A DNA stretch of 64,000 nt, from assembly GCF_023898315.1 (NCBI RefSeq), contig NC_064615.1, positions 736,977,450-737,041,449 on the forward strand. The letters run 5' to 3'. Positions 49,411 through 61,252 of the stretch are shown in pieces (positions within the stretch are counted from its first letter, which is position 1; the number at the start of each line of letters is the position of its first letter). The notes beneath the pieces were generated by a model. It saw only the letters and a list, made by a program, of their open reading frames with translations, did no database searches and had not been told where the DNA came from. The DNA comes from Schistocerca nitens. Its lineage: Eukaryota; Arthropoda; Insecta; Orthoptera; Acrididae. The position numbers were made by a program, and so were the translations under genes.

Positions 49411-52279
49411 TCAGTTGGTTCTACTGAGAAATTCATCAGTGGAGTAGAAGGAGTTGGCCACCAAAAAATCCTTTAGGCTTCTCTTAAACTGAATTTCATT
49501 GGTTATTAAGCTTTTTATGGCTGCTGCCAAGTTATTGAAAATGTGTGTTCCTGAATAATGCACAGCTTTTTCTACAAGAGTAAGTGACCTTAAATCCTTG
49601 TGAAGAATATTCATATTTCTAGTATTGATTCCATGAATTGAGATATTGGTTTGAAAAAGTGATATATTTTTAATGACAAATTTCATTAAGAAATAAATAT
49701 ATTGGGAAGCAGTAGTTAGTATCCCTAGTTCCCTAAACAGGTTTCTACAGGATGTTCTTGAGTTCACACCACATATAACACTTACTGCACGTTTTTGTGC
49801 TCGGAAAACTTTAGCTTAGCTTGATGAATTACCACAAAAAATAATCCCATATGACATTGTGGAATGGAAGTAAGCTTAGGATGCCAGCTATTTCATTTTT
49901 ATATCCCCTATGCCTGACACAATTCTCATTGCAAATAGAGATTTGTTAAGACACTTCAGCAGTTCTGTGGTCTGCTCCTCCCAGTTGAATTTATTATCAA
50001 GCTGTAATCGCAAGAATTTAACACTATCCACTTCTTCTATCTGTTTGTCATCGTATGTTAGGCATATACTCGTGGGACACCCCATACAAGTTCTGAACTG
50101 CATGTAGTGTGTTTTTTCAAAGTTTAGTGACAAAGAATTGGCTAGGAACCAGTGATTAATGTCCACAAATATTTTCTTAGCCAATCTTTCTAAAACCAGA
50201 CTTGATTTGCTATTTATTGCAATGTTTGTATCATTGGCAAACAAAACAGACTTGGAATCTGGTAATGTTACTGAGGAAACGTCATTGATATTCATAAGGA
50301 AAAGTAAGGGCCCTAAAATGGAACCTTGTGGGACCCCACATGTAATTAGTTCCCAGTTGGATGATGCCTGATAGGTTAATACATCTCTCTTTCCTAAAAC
50401 ACCCTTTGTTTCCTCCCAGAGATATAAGATTTGAACCATTTTGCAGCATTTCCTGTTACACTATAATATTCTAATTTACTTAAATGAATATTGTGATTTA
50501 CACAGTCAAATGCCTTTGACAGATCACAAAATATACCAGTTGCCTGCAATTTTTTGTCTAATCAATTAAGTACATTTTCACTGTAAGTGTAGATAGCCTT
50601 CTCAATATCAGAACCCTTTAGAAATCGGAACTGTGACTTAGACAGTATGTTATTTGAGATAAGATGGTTATAAAGCCGATTGTACGTTACTTTCTCTAAA
50701 ATTTTTGAGAATGCTGGCAAAAGTGAAATTGGATGTAAAGTTGATGCTATTTCTTTATCTCCCTTCTTAAACAGTTGCTTAACTTCAGCCTATTTCAACC
50801 ATTCTGGAAACATTCCACTGGTTGCACAGATAGCTTAATATGTTACTTAACTCAGAATCACATTCTTTAATTAACTTTGTTGATATTTCATCATACCCAC
50901 TAGATATTTTTGATTTTAAAGGTTTTATGATGGACATTATTTCTGCTGGGATAGCGAGGGTCAAATTCATATTATGGAAGCTACTTGAAATGTTTGGTCT
51001 GAGATATTCCATAGCAGCATCTACAGAACCTGATAACCTCATCTTTTCAGTAACAGTTATAAAATGTTTGTTAAAATGTTCTGCAACACTATACACATCT
51101 CAGTTACTCTTAATGCTATTTGTCCCTCTTCATGTCTGGTTCTGCCAGTCTCCACCTGCACTGTATCCCATATTGTCTTTATTTTGTTATCTGATATGAC
51201 TATCTTTTCCTTGTAATATATTTGCTTTGATGTCCGTATTACAGTCTTTAAATTTTGCAGTATTTCTTGTAATGTGCTATAGCATCAACTTCAGAACTGT
51301 TTCGGATTGACAGATACAGTTTTCTTTTTGTTTAACAAGATACCCCTATCCCTTGAGTAATACATGGCTTTTTTGTAGACTTTGCTCTAACCTTGGTTAG
51401 TTTTGGGGAAAAACAGTGTTCAAATAAGGTAATCACTTTATTAGCAGAAGTGTTATGTTTTTAATTCAGGCCATGAGCACTGTAAACATCAGTCCAGTGA
51501 ATGTCTCTGAGGAGTGTCCTAAAATAATCAATTTTTGTCTTATTGATTACCCTCTTGAGCTCAGATTTAACAGATTTTACATCTTCTTCAGTATTAACAT
51601 TTAACAAAAGGACCTGCATGTCATGGTCTGAGAGGCCATTCACTATTGGTTTTGTAATATAATTTTGTTCCTTGGACTTTTCTATAAGGATATTATCAAT
51701 GGCTGTTCGTGAGCAATTGGCGACCCTAGTGGGGAACTTTACAGTGGGAATTAAGTTGAATGATAGTGTTACTAATTCAAATAAGTTCTTACTGGGAGAG
51801 TCTTTAAGGAAATCTACATTGAAATCACCAGCAACCACTATTTCTTTGTTTTTGGTTGTTAAATGGGCCAGTACAGCTTCAAGGTGGTTTATGAACAGAT
51901 TAAAGTTACCTGCAGGTGCTCGATGTACACTTAATATTATGAAGGATTTTTTGTGAAATTCTACTTCCCTTGCACATGCTTCCATATGCTGTTCTAGGCA
52001 AAATTTATGAATGTCTATGTTCTTAAATTTATAACAGTTCCTGATGAATGTGGCAACTCCTCGTTTCTCCATTTCTGCTCTAAAAAAGTGAGATGATAAC
52101 CTAAACCCTGTAACACTTAAAATTTCTATACCAGTGGTCACATGATGTTCAGAGAGGCAGATTATGTCAGCTGGGTTTGAAGACTCTAATTCATCTATGC
52201 AGATAATTAATTCATTAATTTTATTTCTCGGTCCTCGAATATTTTGATGCAATAAAGACAGCTGACATTTCACCTTCAC
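49411..52279 (-). pseudogene. LINE ORF2: endonuclease and reverse transcriptase (copy 1)
   Basis: The endonuclease (52279-51461, 272 codons) begins MKVKCQLSLLHQNIRGPRNK and shows DIICLSEHHV, KEIVVAGDFNVDFLKDS and GLSDHDMQVLLLN. The RT follows in three further frames: KPLKSKISSGYDEISTKLIK (51096-50785), TCGVPQGSILGPLLFLMNIN and the active-site region SVLFANDTNIAINS (50439-49888, FADD changed to FAND), then a C-terminal piece (49767-49411) with INTRNMNILHKDLRSLT. Between 51461 and 51100 coding sequence continues with stops. At least four frame breaks and a lost catalytic aspartate show it is inactive. Confidence 0.88.
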
Positions 52280-52444
52280 TGAGTTAAAATTGGGTGAGTT
52301 GAAATTTCTGATGACTGTTGAAAATTCTTAACCAGTAGCTATTTATGCTGATGTAACAAGCTAGAATTATGTTTGCTTTTTTTTTTTTTTTTCTCAAACT
52401 GAATGTTTGTCTCTCTCTTAAAATTTTGTTTCTTTCTGTCTTCC

Positions 52445-53174
52445 CTAACGCAAAAAGGCGTCTTTCCTGAATCCTATGATCACTGGTATTTTATCACTCA
52501 TGACAGTGCCTTCCCCCTTTAACTTTCCTGCTATTTTCCCAGCCAGTTTACTCTTCCTTTTCCTATTGAGGTGAAGGCCATGCCTAGTATAATCCCACCT
52601 ATTGAGAGAATCAACAGGAGCCAAACCAATGTGTGACCCTGCACCTGACGTAAGCAGCCGTTCCAACTCCAAATTAACTCTCTTGATGGATGAGTTTAAA
52701 AACATTGGTGACCTGGTATTCTGATCCTAGTTCATCCTGCAGAAGTTGGCCAACACCTCTTCCATGGGAACTACCTAACAACAACACTTTCTTTCTCTTT
52801 ACTGATTTCCCTACATTCTTACTTTTCAATTTACTGCTGAAAGTTTGTTGTGCCCTGTCTACACCTGCAACTGCTTGAGGCTCAGCAGCTTCTAACTGAA
52901 GTAACAGGTCAAATCTATTTTTCATATTCACCACGAAGCTGTCAGACAAAGTTCTAGGCCTGTTTCTCCTGTTGCCTGTTGCCACTTCCCATCTCCCTTT
53001 ACCCTTCTCCCTCCTTAACCTGTCAAGATCTCCCCTGGCCTTGTCTAACTCAGCCTGAATGGCGGCAACTTTTCCCTCCTGTTCTAGTACCTTCCTATCT
53101 CTACTACATATCCTAAAAAACCACTGACGAGTCTCATTTACTTCCCCTATTCCCACGCCAATACATTCACCCAC
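52445..53174 (-). pseudogene. LINE ORF1: coiled coil plus SGNH-type esterase (copy 1)
   Basis: The 166-codon frame 53174-52674 starts MGECIGVGIGEVNETRQWFF, followed by a heptad-rich segment (KVAAIQAELDKARGDLDRLR) likely to form a coiled coil, a basic linker, and the SGNH block I sequence KVLLLGSSHGRGVGQLL. After a frameshift near 52690 the frame 52705-52445 gives RVNLELERLL and the block V sequence DYTRHGLHLNRKRKSKLA, with the catalytic histidine. SGNH esterase ORF1 proteins are known from CR1-group LINEs; their biochemical role is unsettled. A single shift keeps it from being intact. Confidence 0.82.
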
Positions 53175-53561
53175 ATGGAAAAAACTACATCACCCATCAC
53201 ACCAAAGCCCCCACCTAACAATTCTACGACAAGTCAAGCACTTTTCACTCATGATAAACGTAATAGTTTATTAAGAATAAATCAGTTAAATTACAGATAA
53301 ACACGAAAATATGGTTCCACAAATTTGGCCTATACGCAACTGTGTGTAAACAAAACAGCAGTGCAAAATTTCTGAAACAGTAACTTAAACTTTATGCTAC
53401 TTTCCGGAAATGTGAGTTAAATAATGAAGAGGTACGCTAAAGTTAAATTGCTGGAGAGAGCAGAGAACAACTAAACGAAATTCTATAGATCTGCTGCGGC
53501 AAAACGTAAACAGAAAATAGGACTGTACGATCTTTTCGCGTTTTCTGCTATATTACGTAAA

Positions 53562-54254
53562 GAAACCGTGATGAACATCCATAAATATTTGTGTGCAGTA
53601 TATGGCGATGTTGCAGTACAGTTTGGTGATGGGTACAGAAAGTTACAGCCACAGGAGAAACAGAGCTCCATGATCACCCACGATCGCGACGTCCTGTCAC
53701 AGCCACTGCTCCATACATGCTGAAACGTGCGGATGCCATTATTCGTGCCGACCGGCGCATCACAACACGACAATTGGCTCTACAGCTGTCGGTCAGCGTT
53801 GGAAGTGCGTCTCCAATGATCGAACTTTCGGATATTCAAAGAGGTGTTGAAAATGGGTTCCACGAATGCTCACAGTGGACCATAAGATCCAAATAAAGGC
53901 CATTTTATCTGAAATGTCGGAGCGTTTTGAGACTGATGAAGAGGTCTTCCTGTCACAGATTGTTACGCGGAGTAAAAGCTGGGTGAACCACTTGGCGCTG
54001 GAAACAAAAAGACAGTCCATGGAGTGGTGTCATCCTCATTCACCACAAAATTCAAGAAAGCCCCTTTGCCAGGAAAGTCATGGTGACAGTCTTCTGGGAT
54101 TGTGATGACATCATTCTCGTGGATGTGATGCCAAGAGGGTCAACCATCAATTCAGAGGTATGCGTGAAGGCTATGAATAAACTCAAGAACCGTTTCCGAC
54201 GAGTTCGATCGTACAAGAACCCAGCAGAAATCTTGCTCCAACACGATAATGCAC
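53562..54254 (+). mobile_element. Mariner (DD34D), middle part, truncated at the duplication junction (copy 1)
   Basis: Resumes after the LINE with the equivalent of ETVMNIHKYLCAVYGDVAVQ, then RADRRITTRQLALQLSVSV-like sequence, WVPRMLTVDHKIQIKAILSE, MSERFETDEEVFLS and VTVFWDCDDIILVDVMPRGS, ending at the HDNAR codons where copy 2 of the duplication begins. Frame changes occur between these blocks. Confidence 0.88.
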
Positions 54255-54259
54255 GAGAA

Positions 54260-54513
54260 GTTAAAGGTTGGAGACGAATGTTGAAAATTAGGTGGACTGA
54301 TAAGGTAGAAAAACGAGGAGGTTCTGCGCAAAATCGGAAAGGAAGGGAATATGTGGAAAACGCTGACAAGTAGAAGGTATATGATTGTAGGATATCTGTT
54401 AAGACCTCAGGGAATGAGTTCCATGATATTAGGGAGTAAAAATTGCAGAGGAAGAAAGGGACGAGGAATTCGTGGTGGGGCGCATCAAACCAGTCAGGAG
54501 ATTCATGACTAAA
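54260..54513 (+). mobile_element. RTE-type LINE 3' scrap (copy 2)
   Basis: Second copy of 46562-46816 made by the tandem duplication. Here it is fused to mariner transposase codons on its left, so a 97-codon frame (54080-54373) runs from mariner (VTVFWDCDDIILVDV) into RTE (GWRRMLKIRWTDK). This is a junction artefact, not a gene. Confidence 0.9.
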
Positions 54514-55984
54514 AAAAAAATTGGCTTTCGATAAGATGGGGGAAGTACACAGTGTTTGCCAGTAGTATAGTCATTGGCGTCATGATCACATTCTTCGGCA
54601 CAATGAAAATTTGGTAAACATCTTTGATGCTGTGTACCTAGTCACTTGGTTCTAGAGTTATCCACTATTACCACTCTATTTACTGTCATGACTGCTTGAT
54701 ACCTAATGCCAGAACAACATTCTGATGAACAAAGCTGTTTCTTGAGATAAGATTATGCTGCTTCCTATAGGTTCCTTGAGCTTATTTGTTTCCAACTAAA
54801 TGTCAGTTTTGTCAAAATGGGTGGTAGTTTCTGCAAATACACCACCACGGTCCTGTTTCAGTGTATCATCGCAAACGCACACACCATCGCCGGCTGTGTA
54901 AATGATTAGAGTTACAGTCCTCTGTTGCAGGTAGAACGGCCATCAGTGTGCAGTGTGCATTACCAGTACCCAGGATATCGAGGGCCAGTTACAATAGTTG
55001 TGGACCAGCTTACTACAAGAGATAATTCGACGGCCTTATGTCACAATCAGCAACCGGATCAGTGCATGCACCTAAGCCAGGTGGGGGGGGGGGCGTCAGG
55101 TCAATAAGTGCGTTTATACTGCCAAGTGCTTTGTAAATTTGATTCAATTTTGTAATCACTAAAATAACTCACGTACTATTTCAAGTTTCATCTCCTTCCC
55201 TCCTTCCTTTCCAGGGAGACGCAAAATCATATTAAACAAAGCGGTTGTTGGTGTGGGGTGCCAAATGAACATATTCAGTACCAATCATTGTTATGCGATA
55301 TGCAACGTCAATGCATGATGCTATACTTCTTTTAATTTTAGAGATATCATAATACTCATGTCAGTCACGGACTATACCTCTCTCCAAAATCAAAAAGTAA
55401 TGTGGCCTGTCAACCACTTTGTAACTTTTAGTCACATCCAACAAATATCTCCAACCAGTGAACTCTGTTCTGAATTGTATATGTGATGATATCTCTTTTA
55501 TGAAATAATTTTTATTGCTACAGTTACTTTTTATTAGCATTTATTAGCATAACATGTTTCAGCAACATGCTGCCATCATCAGGTTCATTATAGTTACATG
55601 TACATTTATCTGGTATATGTTGACAATTATATGCTGGATGTGCCAGAAAAGCTATGTCCTGAAATTTAATCATATAAGGAGAGACACATTTATTTTAGTG
55701 AGTACTTTAAGAGAGTCATATACTGAAATCATCTCATTATCGTATTTACTTACATTTTTGCTGGAAATTAATTTGTCTGACATACATACCAGAATAACAA
55801 CCACACCATCATCTCTCAGCATTTTCTCATACAGATGTTAATATCATTCCAGATATTCTTAACTGCTAAAATAAACTTATTTAAAGATAGTTTCTTATAT
55901 AAGCATATTTATGTCACAGCACATACTAAATAGTATAATATTTGGTATTTCTTGGTTATACCTCAGCGTTAGAACTTTTCTTCA

Positions 55985-56540
55985 GAAGGTTATGAAAGCT
56001 AACCACAGAAGTAAACAAACAAGAACAGGTTATAATGCCAACCAAAATGACAGAAAAAGCTCAAAGATGTAAGTATAAAGCTAAGTGACAACAAAGCCAC
56101 AATTCCCAAGCCAGATAAAGGAAACATTTTGTGATAATCAAGGAAGAAGAATATATAAAAAAACATTCGATTTTGTCACTGAAAATGACGTTACTTAAGT
56201 ACGAAAGACCTCAGAAAGGAACTTCAAACAAAACTCAGATCACAGTTATTAAATACACATATCTTGATGACAGTGAGGAAAAATATGGGACTGCCACGAA
56301 TCCTTGGGTACCAAAGATCAGATGCCAACCAACACTACACAAAGAAAGTTGCCCATGAGGCACACTGTCACCTCAAGTAACACTCCTGGTTACAAAATTA
56401 TGAATGACATTAACCAGATACTAGTCAAGGCACATACAAACACCGAAAACTTTTCAGAAAAAGCAGTCAACAATTAGCAGAATAAATTAAAAACGTCAAC
56501 ATTACCATTCATCCCAATTACGAGCCCTTAATACACATAG
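55985..56540 (+). mobile_element. Penelope-like element, 5' part (copy 2)
   Basis: Second copy of 48290-48845 produced by the tandem duplication. This is the copy that is physically continuous, through the nested mariner and LINE, with the 3' part at 62385-63430. Confidence 0.72.
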
Positions 56541-56551
56541 ACAAAGGTCCT

Positions 56552-56702
56552 TGTTGGCGCTTCACAGTTGATGTTTATTCCACACGCTGGTGAAGTTTCG
56601 AACCGTTCTGGCAGATGGCAGAGCCGTAGTACAGCGTCAAAATGGCGTCTACATACGGCTCACGTTTCAAGCAGCGTGCTGTTATTGTTTGCAGAAAAAG
56701 AA
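56552..56702 (+). mobile_element. Mariner (DD34D), 5' end (copy 2)
   Basis: Duplicate of 48856-49006, joined through the LINE at 56703-61247 to the rest of the mariner at 61253-62330. Confidence 0.75.
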
Positions 56703-57106
56703 GATTTAGATTTAAATTTAGATTTACTTTCATTCCAATTGATCCGTACTGAGAAGGTCCTCCAAGTTGTAGAACATGTCAGAAAAACAATAATACATGA
56801 CCAATATTTACAGCTCAAACAAATAAGCTAATGTACCATTCCACAGGTCCCAAGTGGAATGATAGTCATTTTTGAATGAACGCTACATGAAAGAATCATT
56901 TTACAAACACTAATGCATTGAATTTAAAATAAAAATGTTTTTTATTTATAAGGTAATAAACAGGTAATAGAACTACTATAATTCTTATTTACAATGAACA
57001 CATTACTGCACTGAAATGGTGCAGAAGTTAGATTGTACTTAGTGACACACACACTTATTTACAATGAACACATTACTGCAATGAAATTGTGCAGAAGTTA
57101 CAGAAA

Positions 57107-59975
57107 TCAGTTGGTTCTACTGAGAAATTCATCAGTGGAGTAGAAGGAGTTGGCCACCAAAAAATCCTTTAGGCTTCTCTTAAACTGAATTTCATTGGTT
57201 ATTAAGCTTTTTATGGCTGCTGCCAAGTTATTGAAAATGTGTGTTCCTGAATAATGCACAGCTTTTTCTACAAGAGTAAGTGACCTTAAATCCTTGTGAA
57301 GAATATTCATATTTCTAGTATTGATTCCATGAATTGAGATATTGGTTTGAAAAAGTGATATATTTTTAATGACAAATTTCATTAAGAAATAAATATATTG
57401 GGAAGCAGTAGTTAGTATCCCTAGTTCCCTAAACAGGTTTCTACAGGATGTTCTTGAGTTCACACCACATATAACACTTACTGCACGTTTTTGTGCTCGG
57501 AAAACTTTAGCTTAGCTTGATGAATTACCACAAAAAATAATCCCATATGACATTGTGGAATGGAAGTAAGCTTAGGATGCCAGCTATTTCATTTTTATAT
57601 CCCCTATGCCTGACACAATTCTCATTGCAAATAGAGATTTGTTAAGACACTTCAGCAGTTCTGTGGTCTGCTCCTCCCAGTTGAATTTATTATCAAGCTG
57701 TAATCGCAAGAATTTAACACTATCCACTTCTTCTATCTGTTTGTCATCGTATGTTAGGCATATACTCGTGGGACACCCCATACAAGTTCTGAACTGCATG
57801 TAGTGTGTTTTTTCAAAGTTTAGTGACAAAGAATTGGCTAGGAACCAGTGATTAATGTCCACAAATATTTTCTTAGCCAATCTTTCTAAAACCAGACTTG
57901 ATTTGCTATTTATTGCAATGTTTGTATCATTGGCAAACAAAACAGACTTGGAATCTGGTAATGTTACTGAGGAAACGTCATTGATATTCATAAGGAAAAG
58001 TAAGGGCCCTAAAATGGAACCTTGTGGGACCCCACATGTAATTAGTTCCCAGTTGGATGATGCCTGATAGGTTAATACATCTCTCTTTCCTAAAACACCC
58101 TTTGTTTCCTCCCAGAGATATAAGATTTGAACCATTTTGCAGCATTTCCTGTTACACTATAATATTCTAATTTACTTAAATGAATATTGTGATTTACACA
58201 GTCAAATGCCTTTGACAGATCACAAAATATACCAGTTGCCTGCAATTTTTTGTCTAATCAATTAAGTACATTTTCACTGTAAGTGTAGATAGCCTTCTCA
58301 ATATCAGAACCCTTTAGAAATCGGAACTGTGACTTAGACAGTATGTTATTTGAGATAAGATGGTTATAAAGCCGATTGTACGTTACTTTCTCTAAAATTT
58401 TTGAGAATGCTGGCAAAAGTGAAATTGGATGTAAAGTTGATGCTATTTCTTTATCTCCCTTCTTAAACAGTTGCTTAACTTCAGCCTATTTCAACCATTC
58501 TGGAAACATTCCACTGGTTGCACAGATAGCTTAATATGTTACTTAACTCAGAATCACATTCTTTAATTAACTTTGTTGATATTTCATCATACCCACTAGA
58601 TATTTTTGATTTTAAAGGTTTTATGATGGACATTATTTCTGCTGGGATAGCGAGGGTCAAATTCATATTATGGAAGCTACTTGAAATGTTTGGTCTGAGA
58701 TATTCCATAGCAGCATCTACAGAACCTGATAACCTCATCTTTTCAGTAACAGTTATAAAATGTTTGTTAAAATGTTCTGCAACACTATACACATCTCAGT
58801 TACTCTTAATGCTATTTGTCCCTCTTCATGTCTGGTTCTGCCAGTCTCCACCTGCACTGTATCCCATATTGTCTTTATTTTGTTATCTGATATGACTATC
58901 TTTTCCTTGTAATATATTTGCTTTGATGTCCGTATTACAGTCTTTAAATTTTGCAGTATTTCTTGTAATGTGCTATAGCATCAACTTCAGAACTGTTTCG
59001 GATTGACAGATACAGTTTTCTTTTTGTTTAACAAGATACCCCTATCCCTTGAGTAATACATGGCTTTTTTGTAGACTTTGCTCTAACCTTGGTTAGTTTT
59101 GGGGAAAAACAGTGTTCAAATAAGGTAATCACTTTATTAGCAGAAGTGTTATGTTTTTAATTCAGGCCATGAGCACTGTAAACATCAGTCCAGTGAATGT
59201 CTCTGAGGAGTGTCCTAAAATAATCAATTTTTGTCTTATTGATTACCCTCTTGAGCTCAGATTTAACAGATTTTACATCTTCTTCAGTATTAACATTTAA
59301 CAAAAGGACCTGCATGTCATGGTCTGAGAGGCCATTCACTATTGGTTTTGTAATATAATTTTGTTCCTTGGACTTTTCTATAAGGATATTATCAATGGCT
59401 GTTCGTGAGCAATTGGCGACCCTAGTGGGGAACTTTACAGTGGGAATTAAGTTGAATGATAGTGTTACTAATTCAAATAAGTTCTTACTGGGAGAGTCTT
59501 TAAGGAAATCTACATTGAAATCACCAGCAACCACTATTTCTTTGTTTTTGGTTGTTAAATGGGCCAGTACAGCTTCAAGGTGGTTTATGAACAGATTAAA
59601 GTTACCTGCAGGTGCTCGATGTACACTTAATATTATGAAGGATTTTTTGTGAAATTCTACTTCCCTTGCACATGCTTCCATATGCTGTTCTAGGCAAAAT
59701 TTATGAATGTCTATGTTCTTAAATTTATAACAGTTCCTGATGAATGTGGCAACTCCTCGTTTCTCCATTTCTGCTCTAAAAAAGTGAGATGATAACCTAA
59801 ACCCTGTAACACTTAAAATTTCTATACCAGTGGTCACATGATGTTCAGAGAGGCAGATTATGTCAGCTGGGTTTGAAGACTCTAATTCATCTATGCAGAT
59901 AATTAATTCATTAATTTTATTTCTCGGTCCTCGAATATTTTGATGCAATAAAGACAGCTGACATTTCACCTTCAC
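57107..59975 (-). pseudogene. LINE ORF2 (copy 2)
   Basis: Endonuclease 59975-59157, RT pieces 58792-58481 and 58135-57584, and C-terminal piece 57463-57107, all with protein sequence identical to copy 1, including FAND at the RT active site. Confidence 0.9.
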
Positions 59976-60135
59976 TGAGTTAAAATTGGGTGAGTTGAAA
60001 TTTCTGACGACTGTTGAAAATTCTTAACCAGTAGCTATTTATGCTGATGTAACAAGCTAGAATTATGTTTGCTTTTTTTTTTTCTCAAACTGAATGTTTG
60101 TCTCTCTCTTAAAATTTTGTTTCTTTCTGTCTTCC

Positions 60136-60865
60136 CTAACGCAAAAAGGCGTCTTTCCTGAATCCTATGATCACTGGTATTTTATCACTCATGACAGTGC
60201 CTTCCCCCTTTAACTTTCCTGCTATTTTCCCAGCCAGTTTACTCTTCCTTTTCCTATTGAGGTGAAGGCCATGCCTAGTATAATCCCACCTACTGAGAGA
60301 ATCAACAGGAGCCAAACCAATGTGTGACCCTGCACCTGACGTAAGCAGCCGTTCCAACTCCAAATTAACTCTCTTGATGGATGAGTTTAAAAACATTGGT
60401 GACCTGGTATTCTGATCCTAGTTCATCCTGCAGAAGTTGGCCAACACCTCTTCCATGGGAACTACCTAACAACAACACTTTCTTTCTCTTTACTGATTTC
60501 CCTACATTCTTACTTTTCAATTTACTGCTGAAAGTTTGTTGTACCCTGTCTACACCTGCAACTGCTTGAGGCTCAGCAGCTTCTAACTGAAGTAACAGGT
60601 CAAATCTATTTTTCATATTCACCACGAAGCTGTCAGACAAAGTTCTAGGCCTGTTTCTCCTGTTGCCTGTTGCCACTTCCCATCTCCCTTTACCCTTCTC
60701 CCTCCTTAACCTGTCAAGATCTCCCCTGGCCTTGTCTAACTCAGCCTGAATGGCGGCAACTTTTCCCTCCTGTTCTAGTACCTTCCTATCTCTACTACAT
60801 ATCCTAAAAAACCACTGACGAGTCTCATTTACTTCCCCTATTCCCACGCCAATACATTCACCCAC
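60136..60865 (-). pseudogene. LINE ORF1 (copy 2)
   Basis: Same two frames as 52445-53174: coiled coil plus SGNH block I (60865-60365) and block V (60396-60136), with the identical frameshift. It differs by two amino acids, VDSLSRWDY for VDSLNRWDY and GVDRVQQTF for GVDRAQQTF. Confidence 0.85.
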
Positions 60866-61252
60866 ATGGAAAAAACTACATCACCCATCACACCAAAGCC
60901 CCCACCTAACAATTCTACGACAAGTCAAGCACTTTTCACTCATGATAAACGTAATAGTTTATTAAGAATAAATCAGTTAAATTACAGATAAACACGAAAA
61001 TATGGTTCCACAAATTTGGCCTATACGCAACTGTGTGTAAACAAAACAGCAGTGCAAAATTTCTGAAACAGTAACTTAAACTTTATGCTACTTTCCGGAA
61101 ATGTGAGTTAAATAATGAAGAGGTACGCTAAAGTTAAATTGCTGGAGAGAGCAGAGAACAACTAAACGAAATTCTATAGATCTGCTGCGGCAAAACGTAA
61201 ACAGAAAATAGGACTGTACGATCTTTTCGCGTTTTCTGCTATATTACGTAAA

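Larger units (their letters stand above)
49007..53556 (-). mobile_element. Near-full-length LINE with esterase-type ORF1 (copy 1)
   Basis: The 3' end at 49007 has a hexamer-like tail (tttagattt repeats, i.e. taaatc units on the minus strand), followed by a 3' UTR holding a 46-bp direct duplication (49288-49334 and 49360-49406: acttatttacaatgaacaca). Then come ORF2 (49411-52279), ORF1 (52445-53174) and a ~380-bp 5' region to about 53556. The flanks are mariner sequence: gcagaaaaagaa on the left and gtaaagaaacc on the right, fitting a short target-site duplication. The CR1/Jockey-superfamily assignment rests on the ORF1 esterase, the endonuclease-RT order and the microsatellite tail. Confidence 0.88.
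46557..54254 (+). repeat. 7.7-kb direct tandem duplication, copy 1
   Basis: Copy 1 starts at gagaagttaaagg (46557) and runs to aatgcacg (54254). Copy 2 follows immediately. The left breakpoint lies at the edge of an RTE scrap, the right one inside a mariner transposase (after the HDNAR codons). Only one base is shared at the junction. By eye the copies differ by six substitutions and four length changes, three of them in homopolymer runs. Confidence 0.97.
56703..61247 (-). mobile_element. Near-full-length LINE (copy 2)
   Basis: Duplicate of 49007-53556 with the same tail, internal 3' duplication, ORFs and lesions. Differences are the shorter T run near 60072 and single-base changes near 60007, 60292 and 60543 (the last two change Asn to Ser and Ala to Val in ORF1). 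Confidence 0.9.

Noticed and set aside
54080-54373. 97-codon frame joining mariner transposase to RTE sequence
   Set aside because: It spans the junction of the tandem duplication and exists only because two repeats were joined there.
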